Source: Treponema sp.
GTDB taxonomy: Bacteria; Spirochaetota; Spirochaetia; Treponematales; Treponemataceae
Direction: 5' to 3'
NCBI GenBank assembly: GCA_017940005.1
Contig: JAGAZO010000018.1
Location: 1-34,029, forward strand
Length of the DNA: 34,029 bases
Shown: positions 16,197 through 24,111 of the stretch, piece by piece
How positions within the stretch are numbered: position 1 is the first letter of the stretch
How the letters are laid out: every line of letters starts with the position of its first letter
Made by a program: the position numbers and the translations under genes
The notes under the pieces: generated by a model
What the model was told of the DNA's origin: nothing
Seen by the model: the letters and a program-made list of their open reading frames with translations, nothing else
The model's database searches: none

Positions 16197-18873
16197 AGGT
16201 AAACGTTATGTGCAAGTTTGCATTGCTCAAAAAAACATCGTCCGCATGTTGCCCGATTGTGTGAACAGCTGCTGCATTACGCGCACTTGTGTGATTGCCT
16301 GCTGTATTGCATGCGTCTTGGCGTTGCTCACTCTGCACATCTGCGGTGACGTTTCCACCATCTGCAAGTTTTCCAAACAGCACTTCGTCGGTGAGCGGCG
16401 AAGCGATTTCTTCTTCTACAGTTCGCGCCATGTTGCGCGCGCCAAATTCGCGCGAGTACCCCTTCTCTGCAAGATAGTCGAGCGCGCGCGGCGTTACAGT
16501 GAGCGTTACATTTTTTGCCGCAAGGCGTGAAGCGAGCTTGCCCGTCTCTTTTTGCGCAATGCTTTTTACAATGTCTTTTCCCAAATGCGCAAATGTCACG
16601 ACAGCATCAAGGCGGTTTCTGAATTCAGGTGTAAACGTTTTTTCAACTGCCTCACGTAGCGACGACGACTGCCAATCATCGCTGCCCAATAAATCGTCTG
16701 CGCCAAAGCCGATTGCGCCTTTTTCCATGTCGCGCGCGCCTGCGTTGCTCGTCATAATGATGATGCAGTTTCTAAAATCTGCTTTGCGCCCTTGATTGTC
16801 TGTGAGGAATCCGTAATCCATCACTTGCAAAAGCACATTGTAAATTTTCTGATGTGCCTTTTCAATTTCGTCGAAGAGCACAATCGCATGGGGATTTTTG
16901 CGCACATCTTCTGTAAGCTGCCCGCCTTCTTCATAGCCAACATATCCGGGCGCAGAACCGATTAAGCGACTGATTGCGTATTCTTCTTGATATTCGCTCA
17001 TGTCGTAGCGCAAAAGCGGTTCACTCAAAATGCGCGAAAGTGAGCGCGCAAGCTCTGTCTTGCCAACGCCTGTCGGTCCCACAAAAAGAAAGCTCGCTTC
17101 TGGTTTTTCGGGATTATTAAATCCTGCCCGCGCTTTTTTTACCGCCTTTGAAACGAGGCGCACCGCTGCATCTTGTCCAAATATTTCAGCGCACATTGTG
17201 TTTTCAAGCTCACGCAGCTTGTCTTTTTCATCGTTTGTAACAGTTTCAAGCGGCACGCGCGCCATCTTTGCAGTAACCATTTTAATGATTTCCGTTGAAA
17301 CAGTTGGGCGCTCCTGCGCAAATTCACTGTTATTGAATTGCTCGCCTGCATATTCTTCAGCGTGCGCTCGTGCGTTATGCGCTGTTGTGCTACGCGCATC
17401 CGCATGCACTTTGGCATACGCTGTTGCGGTGCCATCGAACTGCTCACCCGCTGCATTGTGTGCGTCCACAGATGTTCTGACATCGTGCTCATGGTGCGCT
17501 ACATCGTTTAATCTGCTTTTCGCTGTAATCTTACAATACGCGCCCGCTTCGTCAATGATGTCAATCGCTTTGTCGGGAAGACGTTTGTCGGGCACATACT
17601 GCACAGCTAAATCAACTGCCGCTTTGAGCGCGTCATCGCTGTACACAACACCGTGATACGACTCATACCGCTCGCGCAACCCTTGCAAAATGAGCAGTGT
17701 GTCTTTGCTAGACGGTTCTGCTATGTCGATTTTCTGAAAGCGGCGAGCAAGCGCTCTGTCCTTTTCAAAGTGTTTTGCATATTCTTCATGCGTGGTAGAG
17801 CCGATGCATCTGATTTTTCCTGACGTTAAAACTGGTTTTAATAAATTTGCCGCATCCATAGTGCTGTTGCCGCCTGCTCCCGCGCCCATTATCATGTGGA
17901 TTTCATCGATGAACAAAATGGCGTTCTGCTTTTTCATAAGCTCATCGGTGATTTTGCGCAGACGGTCTTCAAAGTCACCGCGGTATTTTGTGCCTGCCAC
18001 GACAAGCCCCATGTCAAGACTGTAGATTGAAAACCCTTGCAGCATTTCGGGAACATTGCCGTCTGCAATGCGCAATGCAAGGCCATTCGCAATAGCCGTT
18101 TTACCAACGCCTGCGTCTCCCACATAGAGCGGATTATTTTTTGTGCGGCGGCATAAAATCTGCACAGTGCGTTCAAGCTCGTCTTCACGCCCGATGAGCG
18201 CATCGAGGCTGCCGCTTTGTGCTTCTGCAACAAGCTCCACACAAAATTTTTCAAGCGCAGTTTTCTTTACGCTTTTTGCTCCGTCTGTATTGTGCCGCTC
18301 GTCAGTCGGCTGCATTCCTGGCACAAATTTTTTCTGTGCATCATCTTGTGGTATTTCATCTTGCTCAAATAGTTCTTTGTCGCTTTCTATGTCTTTGCCT
18401 TCTCCATTCACATCATCTTCATCAATATACATGTTTCTTTTTATGCTAATCGCTTCAAGCAGCTGCAACTTGTCTACGCCACCCATGCGCAGCGAATATG
18501 CGCAGTAACTGCGTGTTTCTTCCATCATGCTCACGAGCACATCTGTTATGTCAAGAATAGGTTTATCGCACGCAGCGCAGTGATACACTGCACGGTTCAT
18601 CACTTCTTGAAAGCCTTGTGTTTCAATAGGCTCGGCAACGCGACGAGCGTCCAACTGTGTAACTGCAATCGGTACATTTTTTTTGATGTACTCATTTACA
18701 TGCGTGCGAATAGCTGCAACATCTGCGCCGCACAATTCGATTACAGAGCGCACGGAAGTAAACGCAAGCGCAGAGCGCAAAACATGTTCGGGCGTGAAAA
18801 ATTCATGATGCGCGATCTTTGCATCTGAAAATGAGACAGATAAGATTTGCCTAAGCTCGAGACTAAGCTCCAT
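16183..18873 (-). CDS. clpA: ATP-dependent Clp protease ATP-binding subunit ClpA
   Basis: 896 residues against about 758 in E. coli. N-domain 1-145; first AAA+ module with Walker A GDAGVGKTA (252-260) and Walker B ILFIDEIH (319-326); second with GPTGVGKTE (599-607) and IVLFDEIEKAH (664-674). The ClpP-docking IGF loop is at 721-723, so it should work with ClpP, which is not in the window. The extra length sits in three low-complexity stretches: acidic 150-200, Ala/His/Asn-rich 455-522 between the AAA+ modules, and about 845-885 near the C-terminus. It is 18 bp downstream of clpS and overlaps aat. AGGTGA lies eight bases before ATG 18873. Confidence 0.95.
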   Translation of the reverse strand: MELSLELRQILSVSFSDAKIAHHEFFTPEHVLRSALAFTSVRSVIELCGADVAAIRTHVNEYIKKNVPIAVTQLDARRVAEPIETQGFQEVMNRAVYHCAACDKPILDITDVLVSMMEETRSYCAYSLRMGGVDKLQLLEAISIKRNMYIDEDDVNGEGKDIESDKELFEQDEIPQDDAQKKFVPGMQPTDERHNTDGAKSVKKTALEKFCVELVAEAQSGSLDALIGREDELERTVQILCRRTKNNPLYVGDAGVGKTAIANGLALRIADGNVPEMLQGFSIYSLDMGLVVAGTKYRGDFEDRLRKITDELMKKQNAILFIDEIHMIMGAGAGGNSTMDAANLLKPVLTSGKIRCIGSTTHEEYAKHFEKDRALARRFQKIDIAEPSSKDTLLILQGLRERYESYHGVVYSDDALKAAVDLAVQYVPDKRLPDKAIDIIDEAGAYCKITAKSRLNDVAHHEHDVRTSVDAHNAAGEQFDGTATAYAKVHADARSTTAHNARAHAEEYAGEQFNNSEFAQERPTVSTEIIKMVTAKMARVPLETVTNDEKDKLRELENTMCAEIFGQDAAVRLVSKAVKKARAGFNNPEKPEASFLFVGPTGVGKTELARSLSRILSEPLLRYDMSEYQEEYAISRLIGSAPGYVGYEEGGQLTEDVRKNPHAIVLFDEIEKAHQKIYNVLLQVMDYGFLTDNQGRKADFRNCIIIMTSNAGARDMEKGAIGFGADDLLGSDDWQSSSLREAVEKTFTPEFRNRLDAVVTFAHLGKDIVKSIAQKETGKLASRLAAKNVTLTVTPRALDYLAEKGYSREFGARNMARTVEEEIASPLTDEVLFGKLADGGNVTADVQSEQRQDACNTAGNHTSARNAAAVHTIGQHADDVFLSNANLHITFTYGTR

Positions 18874-18891
18874 ACATCACCTGAACGACAG

Positions 18892-19209
18892 CTACCTAAT
18901 TTCCTGCACTTTTACCATGAGCGGAAACCCTTGCGCACGCGCACGGCTGACTGCAATAGAAGCGCGCGTTGCAGCAATGTCAAACGCATATACGCCGATT
19001 GCCGCAGAGCCGTTTGTGTGCACCGCTTCCATAAGTGCATTCGCCTCCGCTTCTGATTTGTGAAAAACAGAGACAAGCACTTCGACAACAAAATCTTTTG
19101 TTGTGTAGTCATCGTTAAAAAAAATAACAAGACCTGACGGCGGCACATCGTATGCACGTTCTTCTGCAACAGCAGCTGTGCTGTCAACGCTTTTATCAAA
19201 ATCAGCCAT
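18892..19209 (-). CDS. clpS: ClpS adaptor (N-recognin)
   Basis: 105 residues. ClpS binds N-terminal Leu/Phe/Tyr/Trp and hands substrates to ClpA. The core is VIFFNDDYTTKDFVVEVL (about 28-45), with the Asn32-Asp33-Asp34 binding residues and His in MEAVHTNG. The position equal to the gate Met40 of E. coli ClpS is Lys38 here. The N-terminal tail (1-22) is the part that engages ClpA. It heads the clpS-clpA-aat operon. No Shine-Dalgarno; the promoter lies six bases upstream and predicts a leaderless mRNA. Confidence 0.95.
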   Translation of the reverse strand: MADFDKSVDSTAAVAEERAYDVPPSGLVIFFNDDYTTKDFVVEVLVSVFHKSEAEANALMEAVHTNGSAAIGVYAFDIAATRASIAVSRARAQGFPLMVKVQEIR

Positions 19210-19215
19210 ATGGTA

Positions 19216-19244
19216 AGTATACTAAATTTTTCGCTGTTTTCCAA
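19216..19244 (-). promoter_or_regulatory. clpS-clpA-aat operon promoter, +1 on the start codon
   Basis: TTGGAA (19244-19239), a 17-bp spacer, TATACT (19221-19216), then TACCAT and the ATG at 19209. Standard spacing puts +1 at 19209 itself. Confidence 0.75.
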
Positions 19245-19289
19245 TACCAATCACACGAGATACACCAGCTCCTTTGCTAAAACGCATAC

Positions 19290-19318
19290 TTGTTTATTTA
19301 CTGTTGATTTCATACAAT
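19290..19318 (+). promoter_or_regulatory. coaB-coaC promoter, +1 on the start codon
   Basis: TTGTTT (19290-19295), a 17-bp spacer, TACAAT (19313-19318), six bases, ATG 19325. The predicted +1 is the A of the ATG. It is divergent from the clpS promoter, with 45 bp between the two -35 hexamers. Confidence 0.75.
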
Positions 19319-19324
19319 CAGTGT

Positions 19325-20080
19325 ATGAGAGAAAAGCCCATAATACTGATTACTGCAGGTGGAACATCTGAACCGATTGATTCAGTACGGAGCATTACCA
19401 ACACCGGCACAGGCAAACTCGGCAGCATGCTTGCAGATACGCTTGCAACAGAATTGCCGCACGCAACTATTTTTTATGTGTGCGCCCGCTCTGCCGTAAA
19501 ACCAAATTCACCACGCATGCAACTCGTTGAAATACAAACTGTACACGATTTGCAAACCGCTGTCCTTTCGCTCACACAAGAGCATTGCATCGATGTTGTC
19601 ATTCACAGCATGGCTGTAAGCGATTATACTGTCGCGTCTGTTACAAGCGTAGATTCTCTTGCGCGTTCAGTGCAAGAACTTTCTTCAAATGCCTGCGATG
19701 CCGCCGCAATCCAACAACTTTTGCGCAATTCTGATATGAGAGCAGGCGGCAAATTTTCATCGCACGAAACAGCACCGCTCATTCTCCTCGAGCAAACGCA
19801 AAAAATTCTTCCATTGTTTCGGCAAAAACTTCCAAATGCGGTTATTATCGGCTTTAAACTTTTGAGCGGTGTTCCGCAGACAGAACTCATCGAAACAGCA
19901 CATCGATTGCTTGCAAATAACGGTTGCGATTTTGTGCTTGCAAACGATTCAACGCAAATAGCAGGCGACAATCATACAGCGCATCTCGTTGACGCTCAAA
20001 AAAAGACAGTCTCATTCAAAACAAAGCAAGAAATTGCACGTGGAATTACACAAGCAGTTGTAAGGAAATTATATGGATAA
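19325..20080 (+). CDS. coaB: Phosphopantothenate-cysteine ligase, stand-alone
   Basis: 251 residues. Joins cysteine to 4'-phosphopantothenate in coenzyme A synthesis. Visible: ILITAGGTSEPIDSVRSITN (7-26), NTGTGKLGSMLAD (26-38), HSMAVSDYTV, and the lysine-bearing block IIGFKLLSGV. This is the separate CoaB form known from streptococci rather than the usual CoaBC fusion. The frame is open to 19274, but ATG 19325 fits both homology and promoter. Its last 8 bases overlap coaC, so the pair is translationally coupled. Confidence 0.93.
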   Translation: MREKPIILITAGGTSEPIDSVRSITNTGTGKLGSMLADTLATELPHATIFYVCARSAVKPNSPRMQLVEIQTVHDLQTAVLSLTQEHCIDVVIHSMAVSDYTVASVTSVDSLARSVQELSSNACDAAAIQQLLRNSDMRAGGKFSSHETAPLILLEQTQKILPLFRQKLPNAVIIGFKLLSGVPQTELIETAHRLLANNGCDFVLANDSTQIAGDNHTAHLVDAQKKTVSFKTKQEIARGITQAVVRKLYG

Positions 20081-20627
20081 CTCAAGTAATGCAAAAACTA
20101 TTGTGCTTGGTATTACAGGAAGCATCGCAGCATATAAAGCTGCCGATATTGCAAACTCACTCACAAAAGACGGCTACAGCGTACATGCAGTGATGACAAA
20201 AGCCGCTGTAGAATTTATCACGCCGCTCACATTGCAATCGCTCACAAAAAACAATGTGTACACTGACGTATTCGATTCATTTGATGCGCACAGCATTGCA
20301 CATATAGAACTTGCGCAAATGGCAAGCATTGTGCTCATAGCGCCTGCAAGCGCAGATTTTATTGCAAAAGCAGCAGCAGGAATTGCCGATGACATGCTCG
20401 GCTCTATTTTGCTTGCGACAAAAGCTCCCATACTGTTTGCGCCTGCAATGAATACGGCAATGTATGAGCATCCATTCACGCAACGCAACATACGAACGCT
20501 GCAAGATAATGGTGCTGTGTTTATTGAACCGCGCGAATCACTACTTGCGTGCGGCGATTTGGGGCGCGGCGCATTGGCAGAACAAAGCACTATCATTGCA
20601 AAAATAAAGCACGTGCTCGGCGAATGA
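20073..20627 (+). CDS. coaC: Phosphopantothenoylcysteine decarboxylase, stand-alone
   Basis: 184 residues. A flavoprotein of the HFCD family that decarboxylates 4'-phosphopantothenoylcysteine to phosphopantetheine. It has GITGSIAAYKAADI (13-26), catalytic His77 in AHIELAQ, the PAMNTAMY motif (124-131) and the substrate-flap Cys160 in LACGDLGRGA. It starts inside coaB with GGA-rich sequence upstream (TAAGGAAATT before ATG 20073). The stop at 20627 converges on serA with 45 bp between. Confidence 0.95.
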   Translation: MDNSSNAKTIVLGITGSIAAYKAADIANSLTKDGYSVHAVMTKAAVEFITPLTLQSLTKNNVYTDVFDSFDAHSIAHIELAQMASIVLIAPASADFIAKAAAGIADDMLGSILLATKAPILFAPAMNTAMYEHPFTQRNIRTLQDNGAVFIEPRESLLACGDLGRGALAEQSTIIAKIKHVLGE

Positions 20628-20672
20628 CAGAGCGCATGTGCGCGGCAGCAGTACGCTTTGGTAAGTATCTCA

Positions 20673-21851
20673 TCATCCAAAAATAGGGCGGACGAGCGCG
20701 ACATTCTCAATCAAAATAAGTTTTGCAAGCGTGTCGCCAGCAATAAGCCCATCAATGTCGATGATGTTGTATGCCACGTCGCCGCGGTTCTGATTTATCA
20801 TGCCGGCAATGTTGAGCTTTGCTTCTCCGAGAATTGTCGAAAACTTTGACACAATGCCTGGCACATTTTTGTTTGCAATGCACAATCGCATGCCATTTTT
20901 GGGGATGGGGCTGTCAGTCACGACGCGCGGAAAGTTCACCGAGTTTTCGATAACGCCTGTTTCAAGAAACGCGCGAAGCTGCTGCACTGCCATGACCGCG
21001 CAATTTTCTTCCGCTTCAGGAGTGGAAGCGCCAAGATGCGGGAAGCAGATGATTTTCGGATTATTGATGAATTCTTCTGCAGCAAAGTCGGTGACAAACA
21101 TGGCAACTTTTCCGCTTTCGATTGCAGCAATCATGTCTGCATTGTTCACAAGTCCGCCGCGCGCAAAGTTGATGACGCGCACGCCGTTTTTCATCTCTGC
21201 AAGTTTGTCCGCATTGATAAATCCTTTTGTTTCGTTTGTCTGCGGCATATGAATCGTCACGTAGTCAGATTTTGCCAAAAGCGAGTCGAGCGTCTCGGCG
21301 TGCGCTACATGCGTGTTCAAATGCCATGCCGCGCTCACCGACATAAACGGGTCGTAGCCGATTACTTTCATGCCCAAATCGATAGCGGCGTTTGCAACCA
21401 TTGCGCCAATTGCGCCAAGCCCGATAACGCCGAGCGTCTTTCCTTTTAGCTCAGGCCCCGCAAACTGCGATTTGCCTTTTTCCGCAAGCTCCGTGATTCC
21501 ATCTCCTTTACCTGCAAGCGTCTTGAGCCATTCAGTCGCTGCAAACGCCTGCCTGTTTGAAAGCAGCAGCGCAAGGAGCACAAACTCTTTGACAGCGTTT
21601 GCGTTTGCGCCAGGCGTATTGAATACGACAATGCCTTTTTCCGTAAGCTCTGGCACGGGAATATTGTTCACGCCAGCGCCAGCGCGCGCAACTGCTTTGA
21701 GCGTTGACGAAAACTCCATGCCGTGCATGTCGCACGAGCGCACAAGAATCGCGTCAGGGCTTACGAGCGATGAAGCGATTTCATAATCATCGTGCGGGAA
21801 CAAATCAAGACCCGTGCTCGCAATTTTATTAAGCATTTGAATTTTGTACAT
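20673..21851 (-). CDS. serA: D-3-phosphoglycerate dehydrogenase
   Basis: 392 residues. Oxidises 3-phosphoglycerate to 3-phosphohydroxypyruvate, the first step of serine synthesis. The NAD-binding Rossmann motif GVIGLGAIGAMV is at 141-152. The catalytic triad blocks are INFARGGLV (Arg), TDFAAEE (Glu) and FPHLGAST (His). A C-terminal ACT domain (about 315-392, RLCIANKNVPGIVSKFSTIL) suggests serine feedback. AAGGTGA lies six bases before ATG 21851. It lies 80 bp downstream of serC on the same strand, forming a serC-serA unit. Confidence 0.95.
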   Translation of the reverse strand: MYKIQMLNKIASTGLDLFPHDDYEIASSLVSPDAILVRSCDMHGMEFSSTLKAVARAGAGVNNIPVPELTEKGIVVFNTPGANANAVKEFVLLALLLSNRQAFAATEWLKTLAGKGDGITELAEKGKSQFAGPELKGKTLGVIGLGAIGAMVANAAIDLGMKVIGYDPFMSVSAAWHLNTHVAHAETLDSLLAKSDYVTIHMPQTNETKGFINADKLAEMKNGVRVINFARGGLVNNADMIAAIESGKVAMFVTDFAAEEFINNPKIICFPHLGASTPEAEENCAVMAVQQLRAFLETGVIENSVNFPRVVTDSPIPKNGMRLCIANKNVPGIVSKFSTILGEAKLNIAGMINQNRGDVAYNIIDIDGLIAGDTLAKLILIENVALVRPIFG

Positions 21852-21931
21852 ATAATCACCTTTTTAGCGCGCATGGCACGCGCAGTTTTTTATTTTACAA
21901 ACCGCCAAAACTGAAATTTTGGAGATGCCCT

Positions 21932-23029
21932 CTACTGATGTGTTTTTGCAAACTCATCCATGAACGAAAGCAATTTTTGCACGCCTTCGATTGGCATTGC
22001 GTTGTACAGCGACGCGCGCATGCCGCCAACGGTGCGATGCCCCGCAAGATTTACAAGTCCGCGTGAAGCCGCTTCTGCCACAAATTTTTTATTGAGTGCG
22101 TCAGCTTTTTCTGCATCAGTTTCCTTTGTTAAAAACGGAATATTCATAAGCGAGCGGCTGCTTTTTTCTACAGGCGCGTAGTAAAAGCTGCTCGCATCAA
22201 GATAGTCGTAGAACAATTTTGCTTTTGCCTCGTTGCGCGCTTTCATGCCTTCTGCGCCTCCGTTTTTTTCTATCCAATGGAGCACTTTGCCCACAACATA
22301 AATCGCATAGCACGGCGGCGTGTTGTACAGCGAGTTTTCATCAGCGTGCGTTTTGTACGAAAGCATTGTGGGCGTTTGTGCACGCGGCGTGTCAGTGAGC
22401 ACATCATTTTTCACAATCACGAGCGTCACTCCTGCAGGCCCAAGATTTTTTTGCGCGCCGGCAAAAAGCAATGCAAACTTGCTCACGTCGAGCGGCTCTG
22501 AAAGAATGCACGACGAAATATCTGCAACAAGCGGAATGTCGCCTGTGTCAGGAATGTGGCTCCAGCGCGTTCCTTTGATTGTGTTGTTGAAGCAGATGTA
22601 CGCGTAGTCGTAGCTGCCGCTCACGTTTTCTACGTGCGGAATGTAGGAAAAATTTTTATCTTCAGAAGAAGCGACTACATCAACATCAATAAACTTTTTC
22701 GCTTCGCTTATCGCTTTTTTTGCCCATACGCCCGTGTTCACGTACGCCGCCTTTCCGTGTCGCACGCCGAGATTGAGCGGCACGCATGCAAACTGCGTTG
22801 AAGCACCGCCCTGCAAAAAGAGCACTGTGTAATTTTCAGGAACGCGCATAAGATGTCGCACCATGTTTTCAGCGTCCTGAATAATAGGCTTAAACGCAGA
22901 CGAGCGATGGCTCATCTCCATGACAGATTGCCCCGTACCATGGTAATTGAGCATCTCGCTTGCGCACTCGGCAAGCACTTCTTCTGGCAGGCACGAAGGT
23001 CCTGCAGAAAAATTATACACACGACTCAT
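21932..23029 (-). CDS. serC: Phosphoserine aminotransferase
   Basis: 365 residues from ATG 23029, which has GGAGGAG eight bases upstream; the frame runs on to 23044 without homology. A PLP enzyme that makes phosphoserine from phosphohydroxypyruvate and glutamate. The N-terminal VYNFSAGPSCLPEEVL is diagnostic. PLP-binding Lys194 is in FAGAQKNLGPAG, and the C-terminal HRTVGGMRASLYNAMP is conserved. It is the first gene of serC-serA; serB is not present here. Confidence 0.96.
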   Translation of the reverse strand: MSRVYNFSAGPSCLPEEVLAECASEMLNYHGTGQSVMEMSHRSSAFKPIIQDAENMVRHLMRVPENYTVLFLQGGASTQFACVPLNLGVRHGKAAYVNTGVWAKKAISEAKKFIDVDVVASSEDKNFSYIPHVENVSGSYDYAYICFNNTIKGTRWSHIPDTGDIPLVADISSCILSEPLDVSKFALLFAGAQKNLGPAGVTLVIVKNDVLTDTPRAQTPTMLSYKTHADENSLYNTPPCYAIYVVGKVLHWIEKNGGAEGMKARNEAKAKLFYDYLDASSFYYAPVEKSSRSLMNIPFLTKETDAEKADALNKKFVAEAASRGLVNLAGHRTVGGMRASLYNAMPIEGVQKLLSFMDEFAKTHQ

Positions 23030-23087
23030 AGTTCTCCTCCTCACATACCACTATGCTATTCGCTGTAATATCTCATCAATTTTGCAA

Positions 23088-23125
23088 TAAACCTGTTCTG
23101 ACACTGATGTTTCCGAACAGGTTTA
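23088..23125 (-). terminator. Terminator-like hairpin after rex
   Basis: TAAACCTGTTC (23088-23098) is complementary to GAACAGGTTTA (23115-23125). It lies 36 bp after the rex stop and before the serC leader. No long T-tract follows on the minus strand. Confidence 0.6.
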
Positions 23126-23160
23126 ATAAGTATATCTTCACAATTTCTTCCTCTTGCCCG

Positions 23161-23775
23161 CTACCCTTCCGTTCGTGCAAAAAGCGTGCGCACCATAGTG
23201 ACAGGCGACGCATTTTCAAGCGCAACAGATTCTGGCAGTGCAAGCGTCACGTCTGTGTAATTGACAATGCCGCGAATGCCGCATTGCGCAAGGCGCATGG
23301 CAAGAGCTTGCGCATCCTCATTTTTTGATGCCAAAAGCGCCCATGCAATGCGCTCTGCACGCACAACAACTTCTAGCTTTGACGCAGGATACAGCGGAAA
23401 CGTTGAACGCAAAATCTCCGTTCTGTTCACATTCGGGTCAAACCCCGCGACAATTTTAAAGCCGCTTCCGTCAAACATGCTTTCGTCGAGCAATGCCGCT
23501 CCCAGCCGCCCAAGTCCCACAATGCATCCCCGCTGTTCTGCGCGCTCTGTAAGCGAAAAAGCCGCACAAATTGCCGAACGCAATGCATGCACATCGTAAC
23601 CGTTTGAAACGCCGCGCGAAAACCCAATCGATGCAATGTCGTGCCGTATAAGCGAATCGTTCCAGTGCGTAAGCTCGCTCAAAAACCGCGACGTAACGCG
23701 TCCGCTCATGCGTGCAAGCAGCCCTTCCAACAGCACGAGCCGTCGTTTGGACGGCTCTGAAACGCGCATACTCAC
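23161..23775 (-). CDS. rex: Redox-sensing transcriptional repressor Rex
   Basis: 204 residues from GTG 23775 (ATG 23769 is an alternative). Rex senses NADH/NAD+ and represses fermentation and respiration genes when NADH is low. The N-terminal winged-helix region is about 4-58. LSELTHWNDSLIRHDIASIG resembles the Rex DNA-recognition region (R-x-D segment). A Rossmann domain follows with CIVGLGRLGAALL (84-96) and the following AGFDPN. The C-terminal helix that swaps between subunits is shortened. GGAGG is six bases before the GTG, but the strong promoter TTGACG-16-TACTAT would start transcription inside that motif. A Rex-box sequence lies 108-125 bp upstream, pointing to autoregulation. Confidence 0.9.
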   Translation of the reverse strand: MSMRVSEPSKRRLVLLEGLLARMSGRVTSRFLSELTHWNDSLIRHDIASIGFSRGVSNGYDVHALRSAICAAFSLTERAEQRGCIVGLGRLGAALLDESMFDGSGFKIVAGFDPNVNRTEILRSTFPLYPASKLEVVVRAERIAWALLASKNEDAQALAMRLAQCGIRGIVNYTDVTLALPESVALENASPVTMVRTLFARTEG

Positions 23776-23786
23776 ACAACACCTCC

Positions 23787-23814
23787 ATAGTAGCACATCA
23801 TCATTTTTCGTCAA
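23787..23814 (-). promoter_or_regulatory. rex proximal promoter
   Basis: TTGACG (23814-23809), a 16-bp spacer, TACTAT (23792-23787). The predicted +1 near 23780 lies inside GGAGGTG, leaving about a 5-nt leader before GTG 23775. Confidence 0.6.
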
Positions 23815-23882
23815 CGGAAAATCTGCAATAAAAAGCCGCAAAATCGTAAAAAAGGCTGAAATCTATGAGAATTTTCCATTTA

Positions 23883-23900
23883 TTGTGAAATATTTAACAG
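23883..23900. promoter_or_regulatory. Rex operator
   Basis: TTGTGAA, ATAT, TTAACAG. This matches the known Rex box layout TTGTGAA-N4-TTCACAA at 12 of 14 conserved positions with the exact 7-4-7 spacing. A distal minus-strand promoter, TTTACT (23920-23915), 17 bp, TTAAAT (23897-23892), has its -10 inside this box, so bound Rex would block it. Confidence 0.75.
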
Positions 23901-24111
23901 TAAATCGCAAATAAAGTAAAGCGCGTATTGCAAAAAGCGGTGACCGCTCCGCCTGCGTTCTTCTGCGCATACTACGCACACGGCAGACTTTGCACCTTCC
24001 GCATCCCTCACGCACATCTACAACACGCATGCTGCATGAGTATAGCAGGTCGCCGTGCAAAATCGTGCATTTTGTGTAGCAATAAGTTACTATTGAGGCT
24101 CCGTTGAAGAA

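Larger units (their letters stand above)
23776..24111. other. rex upstream region
   Basis: 336 bp between the SLBB-protein stop and rex, with no protein gene. It holds two candidate rex promoters and a Rex-type operator. A short AGCGG/CCGCT hairpin lies near 23936-23946. The 12-mer GTAGCAATAAGT occurs here (24076) and again just inside the 3' end of the neighbouring gene (24134). Confidence 0.6.

Noticed and set aside
20628..20672. Terminator between coaC and serA
   Set aside because: Only a GCGCA/TGCGC pair with a two-base loop is present, too small to call.
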